In this document: positions 1-11,271 of the stretch, piece by piece
How positions within the stretch are numbered: position 1 is the stretch's first letter
Layout of the letters: every line of letters starts with the position of its first letter
NCBI RefSeq assembly: GCF_029962835.1
Contig: NC_080587.1
Coordinates: 56,449,528-56,513,527, forward strand
Source of the DNA: Magnolia sinica
Taxonomy: Eukaryota; Streptophyta; Magnoliopsida; Magnoliales; Magnoliaceae
Direction: 5' to 3'
DNA length: 64,000 bases
Made by a program: the position numbers and the translations under genes
The notes under the pieces: generated by a model
Database searches by the model: none
The model's input: only the letters and a program-made list of their open reading frames with translations
What the model was told of the DNA's origin: nothing

Positions 1-952
1 ATAATGGATTGTCTACGTCAAAGGAACGTCCCTAATGATGAATGACTAACATCCAAAGTGAGCCCTGCATGTTGGATGGCCCTCATTGAAAGTGGGGCCC
101 ACATGATGGGCAGTACATATCAAAGGGGCAAGGGCTCCTAGTGAAAGAAAACAAATGTGAAAAAGGAAAGACATAAAAAATAAAACGCTAAACTTAAAGG
201 CTAGAATATAAATTATTTAAACATAAAGTGCTGAAACGTAAACAAACTAGCACTAAAAATCCTCCAAAAAAAATAAAATAAATAAAATAAAATATATCCC
301 ATGTTTCAAGCTGTGCGTAGTTGTGTCTAGCAAATTCCCCATTGAAGTCACTAGTTTATTAATGCAGACGCTGGGGAAGATGCTTGCTGCTGCTGAGGAT
401 TACATTATGTGTAGGTGGCTTGCAAATGGTATAAGTTGACTTAGAGTCGCCACTAGCTGATGGCTTTGGGATTATGATTGGCTATATGTCATAGGCCCAC
501 AAGAGATTGGGAATCAAAGGTTCCCTGAGTTAAGTGACTCTGGGGTGAGGAACCCTTCTCTATTCATACCAAAGTAAGTTATCTACTTTGGGAATTTAGA
601 AATTTCAGGGAATTATTCAGTTTTAGAATTATTGTTTTTGGTAAAAAAAAAAAAACTAAAACAACACAACTACAATCATGGTCATGGAGACGAAGCGTCC
701 AACATGGGTTATAATAGAGAGGATGCTTATTACAAAAATCTAAGGAAAAAAAAATGCAGCAAGGATATAGGAAAAGGAAATGTCTCTACTAGAATTTGAA
801 TTAGATCCCAATGTTCTTAGGGATGTGATGGAAGAACTAAGAGATCTGACACTCTACTCTCTTTGATCTGAAATGTTGGAAAGGCTTAATGGCTTAGATT
901 ACTTCCACTTATCTCTTTTTCTGTCCTTTTGTTTCTTTCTTCTTCTTTTTTC

Positions 953-983
<31 letters not shown>

Positions 984-1825
984 CTTTTTTCTAAATCCGT
1001 CTCTTTTGAATGAGAAGCCCCATTTTATAGTGATGCCAATGGAAATCCAATTACCAGTGGTAATTGAATTTTCATGGGTTACTTAGGTTTGAATCTCGAG
1101 ATTTTCATTGGACAGAAAGCATAAGGATTTCAGCTCTATAGTAGATAATGGGAATCAAGTTCCCTCTAGCAGATTGAACTCTAATGCTGTAGTGCTATTG
1201 GTTCTGGTAGCTTTGAGTTGACCGATAAGAAATAAATTCCCACCGATCTTTTGATTTGACCTTTTGTTAGGGGAGTTTTCTAGTAACTGATTTATAATCT
1301 AAGTGCTCTTGGAATCTGCTTCAATTGTTGGATCAGATCAAACTGTATAAATTTTCTTACCTTGGGTGGGGCGTCTACCTTAATCATCATGTTAGGTCTA
1401 GATCTTGAGGACCCCTACTCGGATTTAACCGGATACAAGTACCCGTTGGATATTCACCGAGTCTTTGGATTTCGAATTGGGTTTGTGACAAACAAGAGCA
1501 TTTACATCACTGGGCCCATCAGATGAATGGTTTAGATCATACACGTGACACTTGACATGTGCATGGTTGTGCAAACGGTCTCTCTTACATTTGTGTGGCT
1601 TAGGAAACTTCCAGAAAAGTCAATACACACACATATTAAGTATAATTTTATTATTAAAACTAACTGGGCCTGAGTTGGACCCGACCCAACTTAACAATGA
1701 CCCTCACATGTACCTACCCGAACCCGACTTGACCTGATTTTTTACCGGGTCCAAAAGATGGGACCCGAACCCAACCTGACGTCCTAACCAGTCCAACAAA
1801 TGGGATCACACCCCATTAAAATCAT
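1..1825. other. Spacer without recognisable gene
   Basis: I see no conserved coding segment in either strand. Positions 901-991 form a nearly pure pyrimidine tract (CTT and T runs). About 1660-1780 repeats short ACCCGA and GGGTCC words like those found below the ends of some plant hAT elements, but I could not find paired ends. The open frames here are short and resemble nothing I know. Confidence 0.5.
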
Positions 1826-1978
1826 GTTGGGTCCATGGAGTATCCGATTAGCCATTGACAGCCCTTTTAGATATCTGTTGGGTCCATTGAGTATCCGAGT
1901 AGCCATTGACAGCCCTATTAGATATCTGTTGGGTCCATTGAGTATCCGAGTAGCCATTGACAGCCCTATTAGATATCT
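1826..1978 (+). repeat. Three-copy 51-bp tandem repeat
   Basis: Three units start at 1826, 1877 and 1928, each opening with GTTGGGTCCAT and closing with AGATATCT. Units 2 and 3 are almost identical; unit 1 differs at a few bases. Because 51 is a multiple of three, the array stays open in several frames and creates small repetitive open frames on both strands. Those look like a by-product and not genes. Confidence 0.9.
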
Positions 1979-2424
1979 TCGTTCCACGAGTTTTCATGCT
2001 TACTACGCTATGGGTCCCACAACATGACTGATGAGTGGCGGGGATATCTGGCATACATGTCATCCAACGGTGGGAAGAGGGTCCACATGGAAGCTATGGT
2101 GGGTGCGGTGCATCCTATCACAAGGAAAACGCTTGTCTACCTAGCGTGGAAACCTACCCGGGATACTCTCTCCAACGTGTGGTAAATGACTTAACGTGTA
2201 AAATATCCAAGCTGTCCATAAGGTACAATGCCCCTTGATTTACCACTCAGGTGGGCCACCCTAACCTAAAACCTCTAAATAGACGTGGTATGGCCCACCT
2301 AAGTTTCAGAAAACCGTGATTTTTGGGTAATTTTCATCCTGATGAGTTAGTGCCGCAGATTGCGGTGTAACACACAGCACCTACCTTGGTACTTCGTGCT
2401 GCTGTTAAAGTTCTGTAGACCTCC
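1979..2424. other. Spacer, nothing recognised
   Basis: No coding similarity. It holds scattered GGGCCCAC-like words as in the foldback elements elsewhere in the window, but no clear paired arms of its own. Confidence 0.4.
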
Positions 2425-2790
2425 GTGATGTATGTGTTATATCCACACCGTCCATCCATTTTGGATAATTATTTTAAGGTATGATCCCAAAATTAAGGCA
2501 GATCCAAAAATTAGGTGGGTCAATCAATCACCACTGTTTCAACAGTGGTGATTGAACGCCAACCATTAATCAATATGTTGGATGGCAAATAAACATTATA
2601 CTGGGCCTTATGAAGATTTTAATGGTGGGTGTTCAATCACCACTGTTTTCCTAAGGCTTGGTCCCTTTGAAGTTCGGATCTGCCTCAATTTTTGGACTCA
2701 TACCTTAAAATAATGATCCAAAATGATCCGATGGCATGGATAAAACATACACATCATTGTGAGGCCCATGGAGCATCATTGTCTTATAAA
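2425..2790. mobile_element. Foldback element, GGGGCCCAC family, copy 1
   Basis: The left arm (about 2425-2560) and the reverse complement of the right arm (about 2640-2790) align over most of their length. Both carry the ATTTTAAGGTATGA, GGCAGATCC and ATCACCACTGTTT blocks, so the element would fold into a long hairpin. There is no coding capacity. Other copies in the window have 9-bp flanking duplications, suggesting a Mutator-like non-autonomous element; this copy's exact ends are not resolved. Confidence 0.7.
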
Positions 2791-3528
2791 CATCACTTTT
2801 CTAATTGATTCCTTTGTTGTGGCCTACATAAATTTTAAATGATTATGATTATTGGATTCAATTATAAACAAGAGGCAACATACCTAATGAACGGATTAGA
2901 TCGCATGAGAGTTACACCCATGTGTCTCTCCATTTTCAAAAGAAAAACCCGAGTAGGTACCCCTTAGTCGTACGGGAGTTGTCGTACAACTGAGGTTTTG
3001 TATCATTTTCCCAACATGTGATGTGATTTGGTATTGCTTTTCATCAACTTGCCTAACCAAAGCATCTAAAAGTCATTGCAATACTCCAATGAAATCTTAC
3101 GGTTTCATTGACCATCTTTAAAAATGAAGATCTAACGTGATACACATGGACCCACTCACCAAACCCATCACATGAGATGGTACCAGTCAGAATCTAACAA
3201 ATGCCGTTTATTAAGTGGACCCCACAATGCAATGATAGAAAAATTCATTTAAAATACAAATAAAAATCATTACCCATTGCATGTGCTTTCACAAGTTGCT
3301 TACCACGAGCATTGTGAGTGAAAGGATCGAATTGTCCATTGACTTCTCCCAAGGGTCAATGACTAAAATCATTGGTAGCCGTCCATTTCATTTTCTTATG
3401 CGAAATCCAATGATAACGTGCAAACGTCGAATGTGGGAAACTTCTCCATCCACATCCAGGCACGCTTGCTAATATGGCACACGTCTGCGAAATCTGGTCC
3501 TTCCACTGGGGACGGAAGCGGATTACCT
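2791..3528. other. Spacer, nothing recognised
   Basis: No conserved coding segment. Small open frames at 3281-3472 and 3474-3704 have no recognisable domain, and the second runs into the adjoining foldback element. Confidence 0.4.
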
Positions 3529-4016
3529 GTTACCCTGGTAACAACTTGGTGTTAACTTTACCATGTGGGGCCCACCTTGATGCATTTATTGTATATCCAA
3601 GCCGCCCATCCTTTTTATCAGCCCATTTCATGACATTATTCCAAAAATTAAGCATATCCATATATCTGGTGGACCACATCACCACTGTTAAAAGTGATGG
3701 ATAAACATTAAAAGCTTTTTTTTTTTATATTTGTATTTTCCATTCATACAGATATGTTTGACCTTATCAACGGATTGGATGGCAAATAAACATTACATAT
3801 TTTCTTACAGTGGGCCCTAGGAAGTTTTTAATGGTGAGTCATTCAATCACCACTGTTTCCTGTGGTGTGGTCCACCAGAGATGTGGATCTACTTAACATT
3901 TGGGACCACATACTAAAATGGCCTGGAAAATCGGATTGACGGCATTAATATACAATACATTCATCAAGGTAGGCTCTATGGTAAGGCTACTACCAACTAA
4001 GGTATTACCCGGGCAA
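3529..4016. mobile_element. Foldback element, GGGGCCCAC family, copy 2
   Basis: The left end (TTACCCTGGTAA, then ACCATGTGGGGCCCACCTTG) matches the reverse complement of the right end (TTGCCCGGGTAA, then ACCATAGAGCCTACCTTG). The arms exceed 100 bp. The centre holds the family's GGATGGCAAATAAACATTA block. No protein is encoded. Boundaries are good to about 10 bp, and I did not find a convincing flanking duplication. Confidence 0.7.
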
Positions 4017-4304
4017 TTTCTTCCTTGCTCTCCATTTGTTTTTGTATGTCGTGGCCGACCGAAGGGGTGAAAATGGCTGATTTTTCGGGTCAGAAGATGT
4101 ATACGCTTAGCTTAGCTGATGAAAGGATCATATCCCGAGCAGATGCACTACGTTAGCCTGTGCTCCCATTCGCAAGTTGGGTATCCACATGAAATCATGC
4201 ATTAAACTAAGAAGAGCGCTTCAATTCAATCTGGTTGTCCGGTTAGTGAATCCTTACCAACCATATCGGGGGCTTACTTTGTATAGCCCATTGTACATCA
4301 ACAT

Positions 4305-5038
4305 TAATGGGGTTTTTCTCCTCAGTTTAGAGGAAATGTGGTGTGGATTGGATGCCACAAATCTTGGCTTTACCAGACTGCTCGACTCAAAGTCTAGCGA
4401 ACTATTTTTTTTGGAATTCCGTGATACTCGACCAGTCGAGTGTCAGGCTCGACTAGTCGAGAGTTACGCAGATTCAGTCCAGATTTCGTGCGGACTGCAT
4501 AAATTTGAGGTAGTTTCGCAAGAGGCGCGGAAGGAAGTTGCCTAAACTATAAATAGGGGTCCTAGGGTTATTTTAGGGCAATGAAAAAGAGTTTTCTAAA
4601 GTTTCGCAAGGGTTTGATAGAAGGTTTAGGGCTATCAAAAGTGTGAGAGAGAGAGAGAGATAGAGGAAGCTTGTGAAAGGGAGATTCTACTCGTAGAGGT
4701 TATCTACTTTACAGTCGATGTGTCAACGCTTTTATGTCCTCGTGATTAGTAAAATCTCTCCTTTTTTCATTATTCTCTTATTATTCATCTACTCCTGCGT
4801 GAGTGAAGAAGGTTTGATCCAAGCGATGTATGCTTGTGATTGACTGTAACGTTTTACTTCATAGTGAATTGTTGCTCTAGACGAGGTCCTATGCTTTTTA
4901 CCTCTTTGAGGATTTTCTACGTAAAAATGTCTTGTGTTATGTGGTTTGTACATTGATTTATTTCATTGCTTTATTATCCTATAATTCTAGTATTTTTAGG
5001 AGGCTAGATCCTAAGGTTTTGTGCAATGGCCCCCAACA
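4305..5038 (+). repeat. 5' LTR of the 4.3-kb copia element
   Basis: 734 bp, paired with 9011-9804. U3 contains a cluster of TCGA-centred palindromes (about 4424-4464), followed by a TATA box at 4548-4555 and a (GA)n stretch near 4650. It ends CCCCCAACA, next to the primer site. It lacks about 60 bp of TCGA-bearing sequence present in the 3' LTR near 9085-9145, which explains the length difference. Confidence 0.93.
4548..4555 (+). promoter_or_regulatory. TATA box of the 5' LTR
   Basis: TATAAATA followed by GGGG, conserved at 9300-9307 in the partner LTR. It lies about 240 bp into the LTR, the usual U3/R arrangement. Whether it is still active cannot be told from sequence. Confidence 0.7.
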
Positions 5039-5041
5039 AAG

Positions 5042-5053
5042 TGGTATCAAAGT
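5042..5053 (+). promoter_or_regulatory. Primer binding site, initiator tRNA-Met type
   Basis: TGGTATCAAAGT starts three bases after the 5' LTR end. It matches the usual plant copia primer site, complementary to the 3' end of initiator tRNA-Met, with changes in the last positions. It would prime minus-strand cDNA synthesis. Confidence 0.85.
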
Positions 5054-5092
5054 GTTCAGGTTAGTTGAATGGAGTGGGATCGGTTCTGAATT

Positions 5093-5674
5093 ATGAAAGG
5101 TGGCTCATCAAAGATGATCAGTCTCAATGGTTCTAACTGGACCATATGGAAGGCTAAGATAGAAGACTTGCTTTATTGAAAGGACTTGTATTTTCCAATT
5201 CAAGACATATCAACAAAGTCAAAGGATATGTCAGATGATGATTGAAAGAAGTTGGACCGGAAGGTGGTGGGGTTTATTAGATAATGGCTGGACGATTCCG
5301 TATTCCACCATGTGTCTACGGAGACCTCAGCCGCTAACTTATGGTTGAAACTGCAAGGGTTGTATGAGAGGAAGACAGTCAACAATAAAAATTTTCTGAT
5401 AAGACGACTTGTGAATCTCAAGTTCAAAGATGATAGTTCTGTGGCTGAGCAGATGAATGAAGTCAGCAATATATTGAACCAGCTCTCCGTTATGAAGATG
5501 GTCCTAGACGATGAATTACAGGCTTTGCTATTGATTAGCTCATTACCTAATAGTTGGGAGACATTGGTGTTGTCTCCGAGTAACTCCACGTCAGACGGAA
5601 AAGTGTTCATGGAACAAGTAACTAGTTGTCTTTACAATGAGGAGATAAGAAGAAAGTCTCAGGGGTCTACTTAG
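5093..5674 (+). pseudogene. copia gag (capsid-like) remnant
   Basis: The first ATG after the primer site opens a frame beginning MKGGSSKMISLNGSNWTIWK, a typical Tork-type gag N-terminus. In-frame stops interrupt it between 5160 and 5290. From 5312 a 120-residue stretch stays open and carries the UBN2-like gag block (NLWLKLQGLYERKT, then LINQL-like and LLISSLPNSWE motifs). Gag would form the cytoplasmic particle that packages element RNA. A TAG at 5672-5674 ends the open part; the same frame resumes at 5687. Several stops sit where Trp or Gln is expected. Confidence 0.9.
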
Positions 5675-5686
5675 CAAGAGGCCCTT

Positions 5687-6238
5687 GTGACACAAGATCG
5701 AGGGAGGGGAAAGAACAAAAAGGCCAGAAAGGCTCGAGATAAATCAAGAGGCAAGTCGAGTATTAGGAAGGATGTTAAATACTTGATTTGTGACAAGAAG
5801 GGCCACTACAAGCATGAATGTCATAAGAAGAAAAATGACAAGAAAGGAAAAGGAAAGGAGAAGAAAGATGAATCAGATTCTACTATAATCGCTTCAAATG
5901 ACGATGTTGTAGTTATTATTTCAGTATATCACGATGTATGTCTCACAACCATGAGTCAGGACACCAACTGGGTGATAGACTCCGAAGCCTCGTTTCATGC
6001 GACTCCACATAGGGATTTCTTCACAAGCTATAAGTTAGATGACTTTGGGACCGTGAAGATGGAAAATTCTGGCATATCAAAGATCGTAGGAGTCAGTGAT
6101 ATTTGTGTGAAGACCGATGTGGGCTGCACATTGGTTCTCAGAGATATGAGGCACATTCCAGACCTTCGCCTCAACTTGATGTCGACGGAAAAGTTAGATG
6201 ATGATGGCTATAAAAGCCGATTTATTGGTGGGCGCTAG
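5687..6238 (+). pseudogene. copia zinc knuckle and aspartic protease remnant
   Basis: Same frame as gag. A basic Lys/Arg stretch precedes a CCHC-type knuckle (about 5785-5823) in which the first Cys codon is now TAC, Tyr. The aspartic protease active site follows near 5970-6000, reading WVIDSEASFHAT; the usual third active-site residue Gly is Glu (GAA for GGA). The protease would cut the gag-pol polyprotein, so this substitution alone should inactivate it. The frame ends in a TAG at 6236-6238 where the polyprotein would continue. Confidence 0.88.
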
Positions 6239-7320
6239 AAGCTCATAAAGGGTTCATTGATCGCAACCAGAGGAAAAAAGTATTGCACCCTCTATAAGGC
6301 AAGTGTCAGTGTGTGCAAGGGTGGGTTGAACGCAACGGAAGATTCATCTATTGACATGTGGCACAGGCGTCTAGGCCACATGAGTGAATAAAGGCTTCAG
6401 TTATTAGCAAAGAAGCGGCTCCTTCCAGACGTGACAGGTATACCTCTCAAAACCTGCATTGACTGTTTATCAGGGAAACAACATAGAGTTTCATTTGTTA
6501 AATCTGTTTCTCATGTTAATAAAGTGCATGCATTAGATTTGGTTTATTCTAATGTTTGTGGTCCTATAATGACAAAAACCTTGGGTGGGGTATTGTATTT
6601 TATCACTTTTATAGATGATACATTTAGGAGGGTTTGAGTTTATACTTCGAAATTCAAGGATAAGGTCTTTGGTGTGTTTAAAATGTTTCATGCTATGGTC
6701 GAGAGAGAGACAGGTAGATCATTAAAATGCGTCTGTACTGACAATGGTGGTGAATACATTAGTGACTTCCATGAGTATTATAAGTTCTTAGGTATACAAC
6801 ATGAAAAGAGGGTTCCCAAGACCCCCCAACATAATGGTGTGGCCAAGCGAATGAATCGCACTATTGTAGAGAGAATCAGATGTTTGTTATCCCATGCAAA
6901 GTTGCCCAAGATGTTCTGGGGAGAGCAATGCACATGACAGTGTATTTGATAAACAGGTCTCCATCAATCTCATTGAATGGAGAAGTACCTGAGAAAGTGT
7001 GGACTGGACAAGATCCATCGTACAGTCATCTCAGGGTGTTTGGATATAAGGCATTCATTCACGTACCAAAGGATGAGAGGTCCAAGCTCGATATAAAGAT
7101 CAAGTAATGTGTGTTCTTTGGATACAGTGATGAAAAATTCGGCTACAGATTATGGAATCCGACTGAGAAGAAGCTCGTCAGGAGCAAAGATGTGGTTTTC
7201 TTTGAAGATCAGTGTATAAAAAATATTTGTAAGCTAGAAAAGTTATGGCCTAGTTCAAGTGAGCTAGAGGACATGGATACAGTTATTCCTCCCGTGGTAC
7301 CTGATGATGGAGAAGTATAG
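6239..7320 (+). pseudogene. copia integrase remnant (GAG-pre-integrase plus DDE core)
   Basis: An HHCC zinc region appears near 6355-6480 (MWHRRLGHMS, then CIDCLSGKQH). The rve core follows: LDLVYSNVCGPI and FITFIDDTF near 6530-6620, CTDNGGEY near 6736, and NGVAKRMNRTIVERIR near 6832-6885, where the catalytic Glu position reads Lys in a KRMNR context normally ERMNR. A stop interrupts at 6636. A single-base frame change lies near 6925-6937, after which the next frame gives the VYLINRSPS and LRVFGYKAF blocks. Integrase inserts cDNA into the genome; this copy cannot be functional. Confidence 0.9.
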
Positions 7321-7536
7321 TAAGGCGTAGAGGACAAGGGAGTTCCTACAGAAGATGGACAGGAAAGCAGCGCCCACCTGATCCACCTGTTGAGCCATAG
7401 GTGAGAAGGACATCTAGGGACAGACAGTCGTCCAAGAGGTACTCGCCACATGAGTACATTATGTTCACTAATGGGGGAGCCAGAAGATTATTCTGAGACC
7501 TTAGCCGACGGGCATAAGGGGGAGTAGCTGAAAGGT

Positions 7537-8124
7537 ATGCAAGAGGAGATAAAATCCTTGGATAAGAACCACACTTATGATATGGTGAAATTACCTAAGA
7601 ACAAGAAAGCTCTGAGCAACAAGTGGGTGTTCAGAAAAAAAGTTGAGCAGAAGAATTCACAAACGAGGTTCAAGGCCAGACTTATGGTGAAAGGGTTTGG
7701 TCAGAGGAAAGGTATAGACTTCGAGGAGATATTCTCAGCAGTGATGAAGATGACATCCATACGGGTATTGCTTGGGTTGGCGGCTAGTATGGATCTGGAG
7801 ATAGAACAGTTAGATGTGAAAACTGCCTTTATCCATGGTGACTTAGAAGAAGAGATCTACATGCACCAACCACAGGGGTTTGAATTCAAGGGCAAAAAGC
7901 ATATGGTGTATAGGCTAAAGAAGGGCTTGTATGGGTTGAAACAAACTCCAAGGCAATGGTATAAGAAGTTCGACTCGTTCATGTTAAAGCATGGATATGA
8001 CAGAATGGAGTCGAACCACTGTATGTTCACGCGCAAGTTCTCAGATGATGATTTCTTAGTTCTGTTATTATATGTTGATAACATGCTCGTCATGGGTAAA
8101 GACATTAAAAAATTGACAGGCTAA
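7537..8124 (+). pseudogene. copia reverse transcriptase (RVT_2) remnant
   Basis: A 195-residue open stretch with ALSNKWVFRKK, FKARLMVKGFGQ, LDVKTAFIHGDLEEEIYM and KKGLYGLKQTPRQWYKKFD, the standard copia RT series. The catalytic box near 8070 reads YVDNM, so the second Asp is Asn (GAT to AAT). It would copy element RNA into cDNA in the particle. The frame closes at 8124 and the RT C-terminus continues in another frame. Confidence 0.93.
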
Positions 8125-8890
8125 AATAGGAGTTGGGCAAGTCGTTTGCTATAAAAGACTCGGGCCTGGCTAAATATATCCTAAGAATGGAGATAATTCG
8201 TGACAGAAGCAACAGAAAGCTTTAGTTATCACAAGAGCGGTATATTGAGAAAGTCTTAAAGCGGTTCAATATGAATGTAGCGAAGCCGGTCAGTTTTCCA
8301 TTAAATGGTCACTTCAGATTGAGTGACAGGTAGTGTTCCAAGATGAGGGCAAAGGTGGATGAGATGTGAAAGATACCAGACATAGCATATGCGGTTGGTG
8401 TTGTCAGCCAGTATCTTGTCAATCCTGGCAAAGAATATTGGGTAGTGGTGAAATGGATACTGTGGTATCTAAAAGGCTCATCCAGGTTGAGCCTATGTTA
8501 TGATGACGAAAAACCTGTATTAGAAGGCTACACAGATGCAGATATGGAATGTGACATAGACTCCAGGAAGTCTACATCGGGGTTCATGTTCACATTTGCA
8601 GGGAAGCGGTCTCTTGGTAGAGCAAGCTACAGAAGGTCGTAGCATTGTCGACAATAGATGCTAAGTACATTGCGGTTACAGAGGCATGTAAAGATATGCT
8701 TTGAATGAAGAGGTTCCTACAGGAACTTAGCCTGAAGTAGGAGCAACACATGGTTTATTGCGATAGTTAAAGTACTATGCATTTGAGCAAGAATCCAAGT
8801 CAGCACTCTAAGTCAAAGCACATAGAGATTTGATATCACTAGATCAGGGATACTTTAGAACAGAAGGTGTTACAACTTGAGAAGGTCCAC
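8125..8890 (+). pseudogene. copia RT C-terminus and RNase H remnant
   Basis: Pieces in changing frames continue the polyprotein: QERYIEKVL-like sequence near 8230, then from 8445 a stretch ending YTDADMECDIDSRKSTSGF, the RNase H start with its catalytic Asp, and a STIDAKYIAVTEACK-like motif near 8645. Several in-frame stops lie between 8220 and 8830. RNase H removes the RNA strand of the hybrid during cDNA synthesis. Confidence 0.85.
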
Positions 8891-8995
8891 ACGAACGATA
8901 ATGGGTCAGACATAATGATCAAGGCTTTGCTCAAGGGCAAATTTGAGGTTTGTAGAAACCTGATTGGCTTGAAGAAGGCGAATTCCTCCTAAGTC

Positions 8996-9008
8996 GGAAA
9001 AGGAGAAA
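8996..9008 (+). promoter_or_regulatory. Polypurine tract of the copia element
   Basis: GGAAAAGGAGAAA ends two bases before the 3' LTR start at 9011, the position needed to prime plus-strand DNA synthesis. Confidence 0.8.
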
Positions 9009-9010
9009 TT

Positions 9011-9398
9011 TGATGGGATTTTCCTCCTCAGTTTAGAGGAGATGTGGTGCAGAGCGGATGCCATAAATGTTAGCATTACCGCACTGCTCAACCAGTCGAG
9101 GGCACTGCTTGACCGGTCAAGTGGGCCGCTTGACTCAAAGTTCAATAAGCTATTTGTTTTGGAATTCTGTGGTACTCGACCAATCGAGGGTGCACCCAGC
9201 TCGACTAGTTGAGAGTTATGCAGATTCAATCTGGATTTAATGCGGACTGCCTAAATTTGAGGCGGTTTCGCAAGAGGTGCAGAAGGAAGTTGCCTAAATT
9301 ATAAATAGGGGTCCTAGGGTTATTCTAGGGCAAGAGAAAAGAGTTTACTAAAGCTTTGTAAGGGTTTGCTAAAGGGTTTAGGGCTATCAAAAGTGTGC

Positions 9399-9429
<31 letters not shown>

Positions 9430-9804
9430 AGCTTGTGGAAGGGAGATTCTGCTTGTAAAGATGATGTACTTCGCAGTCGACCTTTTAGCATTTCTACGTC
9501 CCCGTGATTGGTAAAATCTCTCCTTTTTTTTTTTTAAATTTTCTTATTGTTCATCAACTCCTACACGAGTGAAGAAGGTTTGATCCAAACGGTGTGTGCT
9601 TGTGATTGGTTGTAATGTTCTACTTCATAGTGAATTATTGCTCTGGACGAGGTTCCGTGGTTTTTATCTTCTTGAGGGTTTTCCACATAAAAATCTCTTG
9701 TGCCGTGTGGTTTGTGCTTTGATTTATTTCATTGTTTTATTATCCCATAATTCTAGTGGTTTTAAGAGGCTAGATCTTAAGGTTTTGTACAACAGCCCCC
9801 AATA
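9011..9804 (+). repeat. 3' LTR of the 4.3-kb copia element
   Basis: 794 bp, begins TGATGGGA, keeps a TATA box at 9300-9307, carries (GT)n and (GA)n near 9395-9425, and ends CCCCCAATA followed by the target duplication AACAT at 9805-9809. It retains TCGA and TTGACC palindromic words (about 9100-9215) partly lost from the 5' LTR. Scattered substitutions and indels against the 5' LTR indicate an old insertion. Confidence 0.93.
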
Positions 9805-9809
9805 AACAT

Positions 9810-10163
9810 CTCATTGAATAATATCTCAAGTTGATTAAAAAGGCTTTTCTTTTGATACTCTAGTATTGACATTTTTTTTAGCTATCCATTTCAAGTTATT
9901 TGAATGTCGAAAATCAACTGCTAGGATTGTATTAGAAAATATTATATTTTCACTTATATATTAGAATAGGCTTCATCACTTTTGTTAACTTTCGATTTAG
10001 TTTTGGTCACATGTGGTATGTGCGGGCTTGCCAGAACCGATAGTACAGCTTGATTCATATGAACAACTTGATCCCAAGCGTTGAGAAAGGCAAATATATC
10101 AAATGCATTCACAAATTAATGATCAAAACCTGAGAAGATCGGTCGCTTATTCAACCATTTATA
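9810..10163. other. Spacer, nothing recognised
   Basis: AT-rich sequence with no recognisable gene or repeat end. Confidence 0.4.
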
Positions 10164-10316
10164 AGATAGTTACAAGATAACTATGTGCTTGTCTAGGGTT
10201 TTTACTCCAAAGATGTCTTGCACCTTGCCTTCCATATAAAGTGTCTTTTATAAGCGGAAACAGTTAAACAAAAATAAATTTATTTATGGTTGATCACAGG
10301 GAGCAACTATAAGATA
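10164..10316 (+). repeat. 153-bp direct repeat, left copy
   Basis: Runs from AGATAGTTACAAG to GGAGCAACTATAAGATA and recurs at 13371-13523 with the same length and only a few substitutions. The two copies enclose about 3 kb holding a solo gypsy LTR and several small elements. I do not recognise the repeat. Confidence 0.92.
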
Positions 10317-10469
10317 GTACCTTTTCCCTATATATATGGTTGAGACCTAGGCCCACGATGGAATGGTGCATTTGACTGATGGGGTATATGTTCGAAATGC
10401 ATCATAGTGAGGCCCACATAGCTCGACCTCATGGGACGAACTCGTGACGTCGAGCGCATACTACCTTTT

Positions 10470-10480
<11 letters not shown>
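10317..10480. mobile_element. Fragment of the 14-kb foldback element family
   Basis: About 10348-10440 matches the right arm of the element at 14021-14560 (GGCCCAC, ATGGAATGGTGCAT, TGATGGGGTA, CTCATGGGA blocks). The rest of that element is missing, so this is a deletion remnant. It ends in (TA)n. Confidence 0.6.

Positions 10481-10563
<83 letters not shown>
10479..10563. repeat. Compound (TA)n(GA)n microsatellite
   Basis: An uninterrupted TA run is followed directly by a GA run. It produces artefactual Ile-Tyr and Arg-Glu open frames. Confidence 0.95.
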
Positions 10564-10564
<1 letters not shown>

Positions 10565-10566
<2 letters not shown>

Positions 10567-10915
10567 TGCTCCCCTGCGCACCTATGCACGTGCGCACCTT
10601 TGCACATGTGCCATGGGTGTCTAATCTGAACGGTCCATGTGATGCGGAATCCCATAAAACCCCAAATGACAAAATTTCACCCTGATCTAATATTCTGGTG
10701 GGCCATAAATAAGAGAAATGCAAATCAAGGGAGGAAACTGTTTTCATTTTTCATGGCCCATCAAAGTTTTAGATCAAAGTAAAACTTGGCCCAGGGGGTT
10801 TCACGAGGTGCTGCTTCACATGAACAGTTTAGATTTTGGATCCACATTGCGTATGATGGTTCTCAAAAAAGTTCGCACCAGTTCCGTGCGAACTGGTGCG
10901 CAGGTGAGCATTTCC
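10565..10915 (+). mobile_element. Small inverted-repeat element, GCTCNCCTGCGCAC family, copy 1
   Basis: The left end ATGCTCCCCTGCGCACC matches the reverse complement of the right end, ATGCTCACCTGCGCACC. The interior shares CGGTCCATGTGATGCGG, AATTTCACCCTGATCTAA and GATGCAAATCAAGG blocks with copies at 10939, 14601 and 23672. There is no coding capacity. It sits between TA-rich microsatellites. A short inner palindrome (TTCGCACCAGTTCCGTGCGAA) lies near 10870. Confidence 0.8.
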
Positions 10916-10938
10916 CTATATATATATATATATATATC

Positions 10939-11225
10939 CACACGACTCATCATACGTGATATGATTTGCATAATCTAAACGGTCCACGTCATGCGGTACC
11001 TCATGAAACATCGAGCGCCCAAATTTTACTTTGATTCAAAACTTTGGTGGACCACAGAAAAAGAAAATAATTTTCTCCCTTGACTTGCATCTCTCTTTTC
11101 TATGGCCTACTAGAGTTTTAGATCAGGATGAAAATTGATACTCTGGAGTTTCATGGGATACCGCATCACATGGACTGTTCTGATTAGACACCCATGACAT
11201 GTGTGTAAAGGTATGCACGTGCACA

Positions 11226-11232
<7 letters not shown>
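10939..11232 (-). mobile_element. Small inverted-repeat element, same family, copy 2 (reverse)
   Basis: Opposite orientation to copy 1: it opens with ACGACTCATCATACGTGAT and closes with CCCATGACATGTG and TGCACGTGCACATGTGC. It is bracketed by (TA)n at about 10917-10938 and 11231-11260. No protein. Confidence 0.75.

Positions 11233-11260
<28 letters not shown>
11231..11260. repeat. (TA)n microsatellite
   Basis: Pure TA repeat between the small element and the solo LTR. Confidence 0.9.
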
Positions 11261-11261
<1 letters not shown>

Positions 11262-11271
11262 CCCACAGGGC

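Larger units (their letters stand above)
4305..9804 (+). mobile_element. Complete, degenerate Ty1/copia LTR retrotransposon (Tork-type)
   Basis: A 5.5-kb element with two LTRs (4305-5038 and 9011-9804), a tRNA-Met type primer site right after the 5' LTR, a polypurine tract right before the 3' LTR, and gag, protease, integrase, reverse transcriptase and RNase H remnants in copia order. A perfect 5-bp target duplication AACAT lies at 4300-4304 and 9805-9809. The 5' LTR begins TA instead of the canonical TG kept in the 3' LTR, and the 3' LTR ends TA where the 5' LTR ends CA. The coding region has many stops and at least two frame changes, so it is not autonomous. Confidence 0.95.

Noticed and set aside
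10444..10747. Open frames with Ile-Tyr and Arg-Glu or Leu-Ser runs
   Set aside because: They are translations of the (TA)n and (GA)n microsatellite on both strands.
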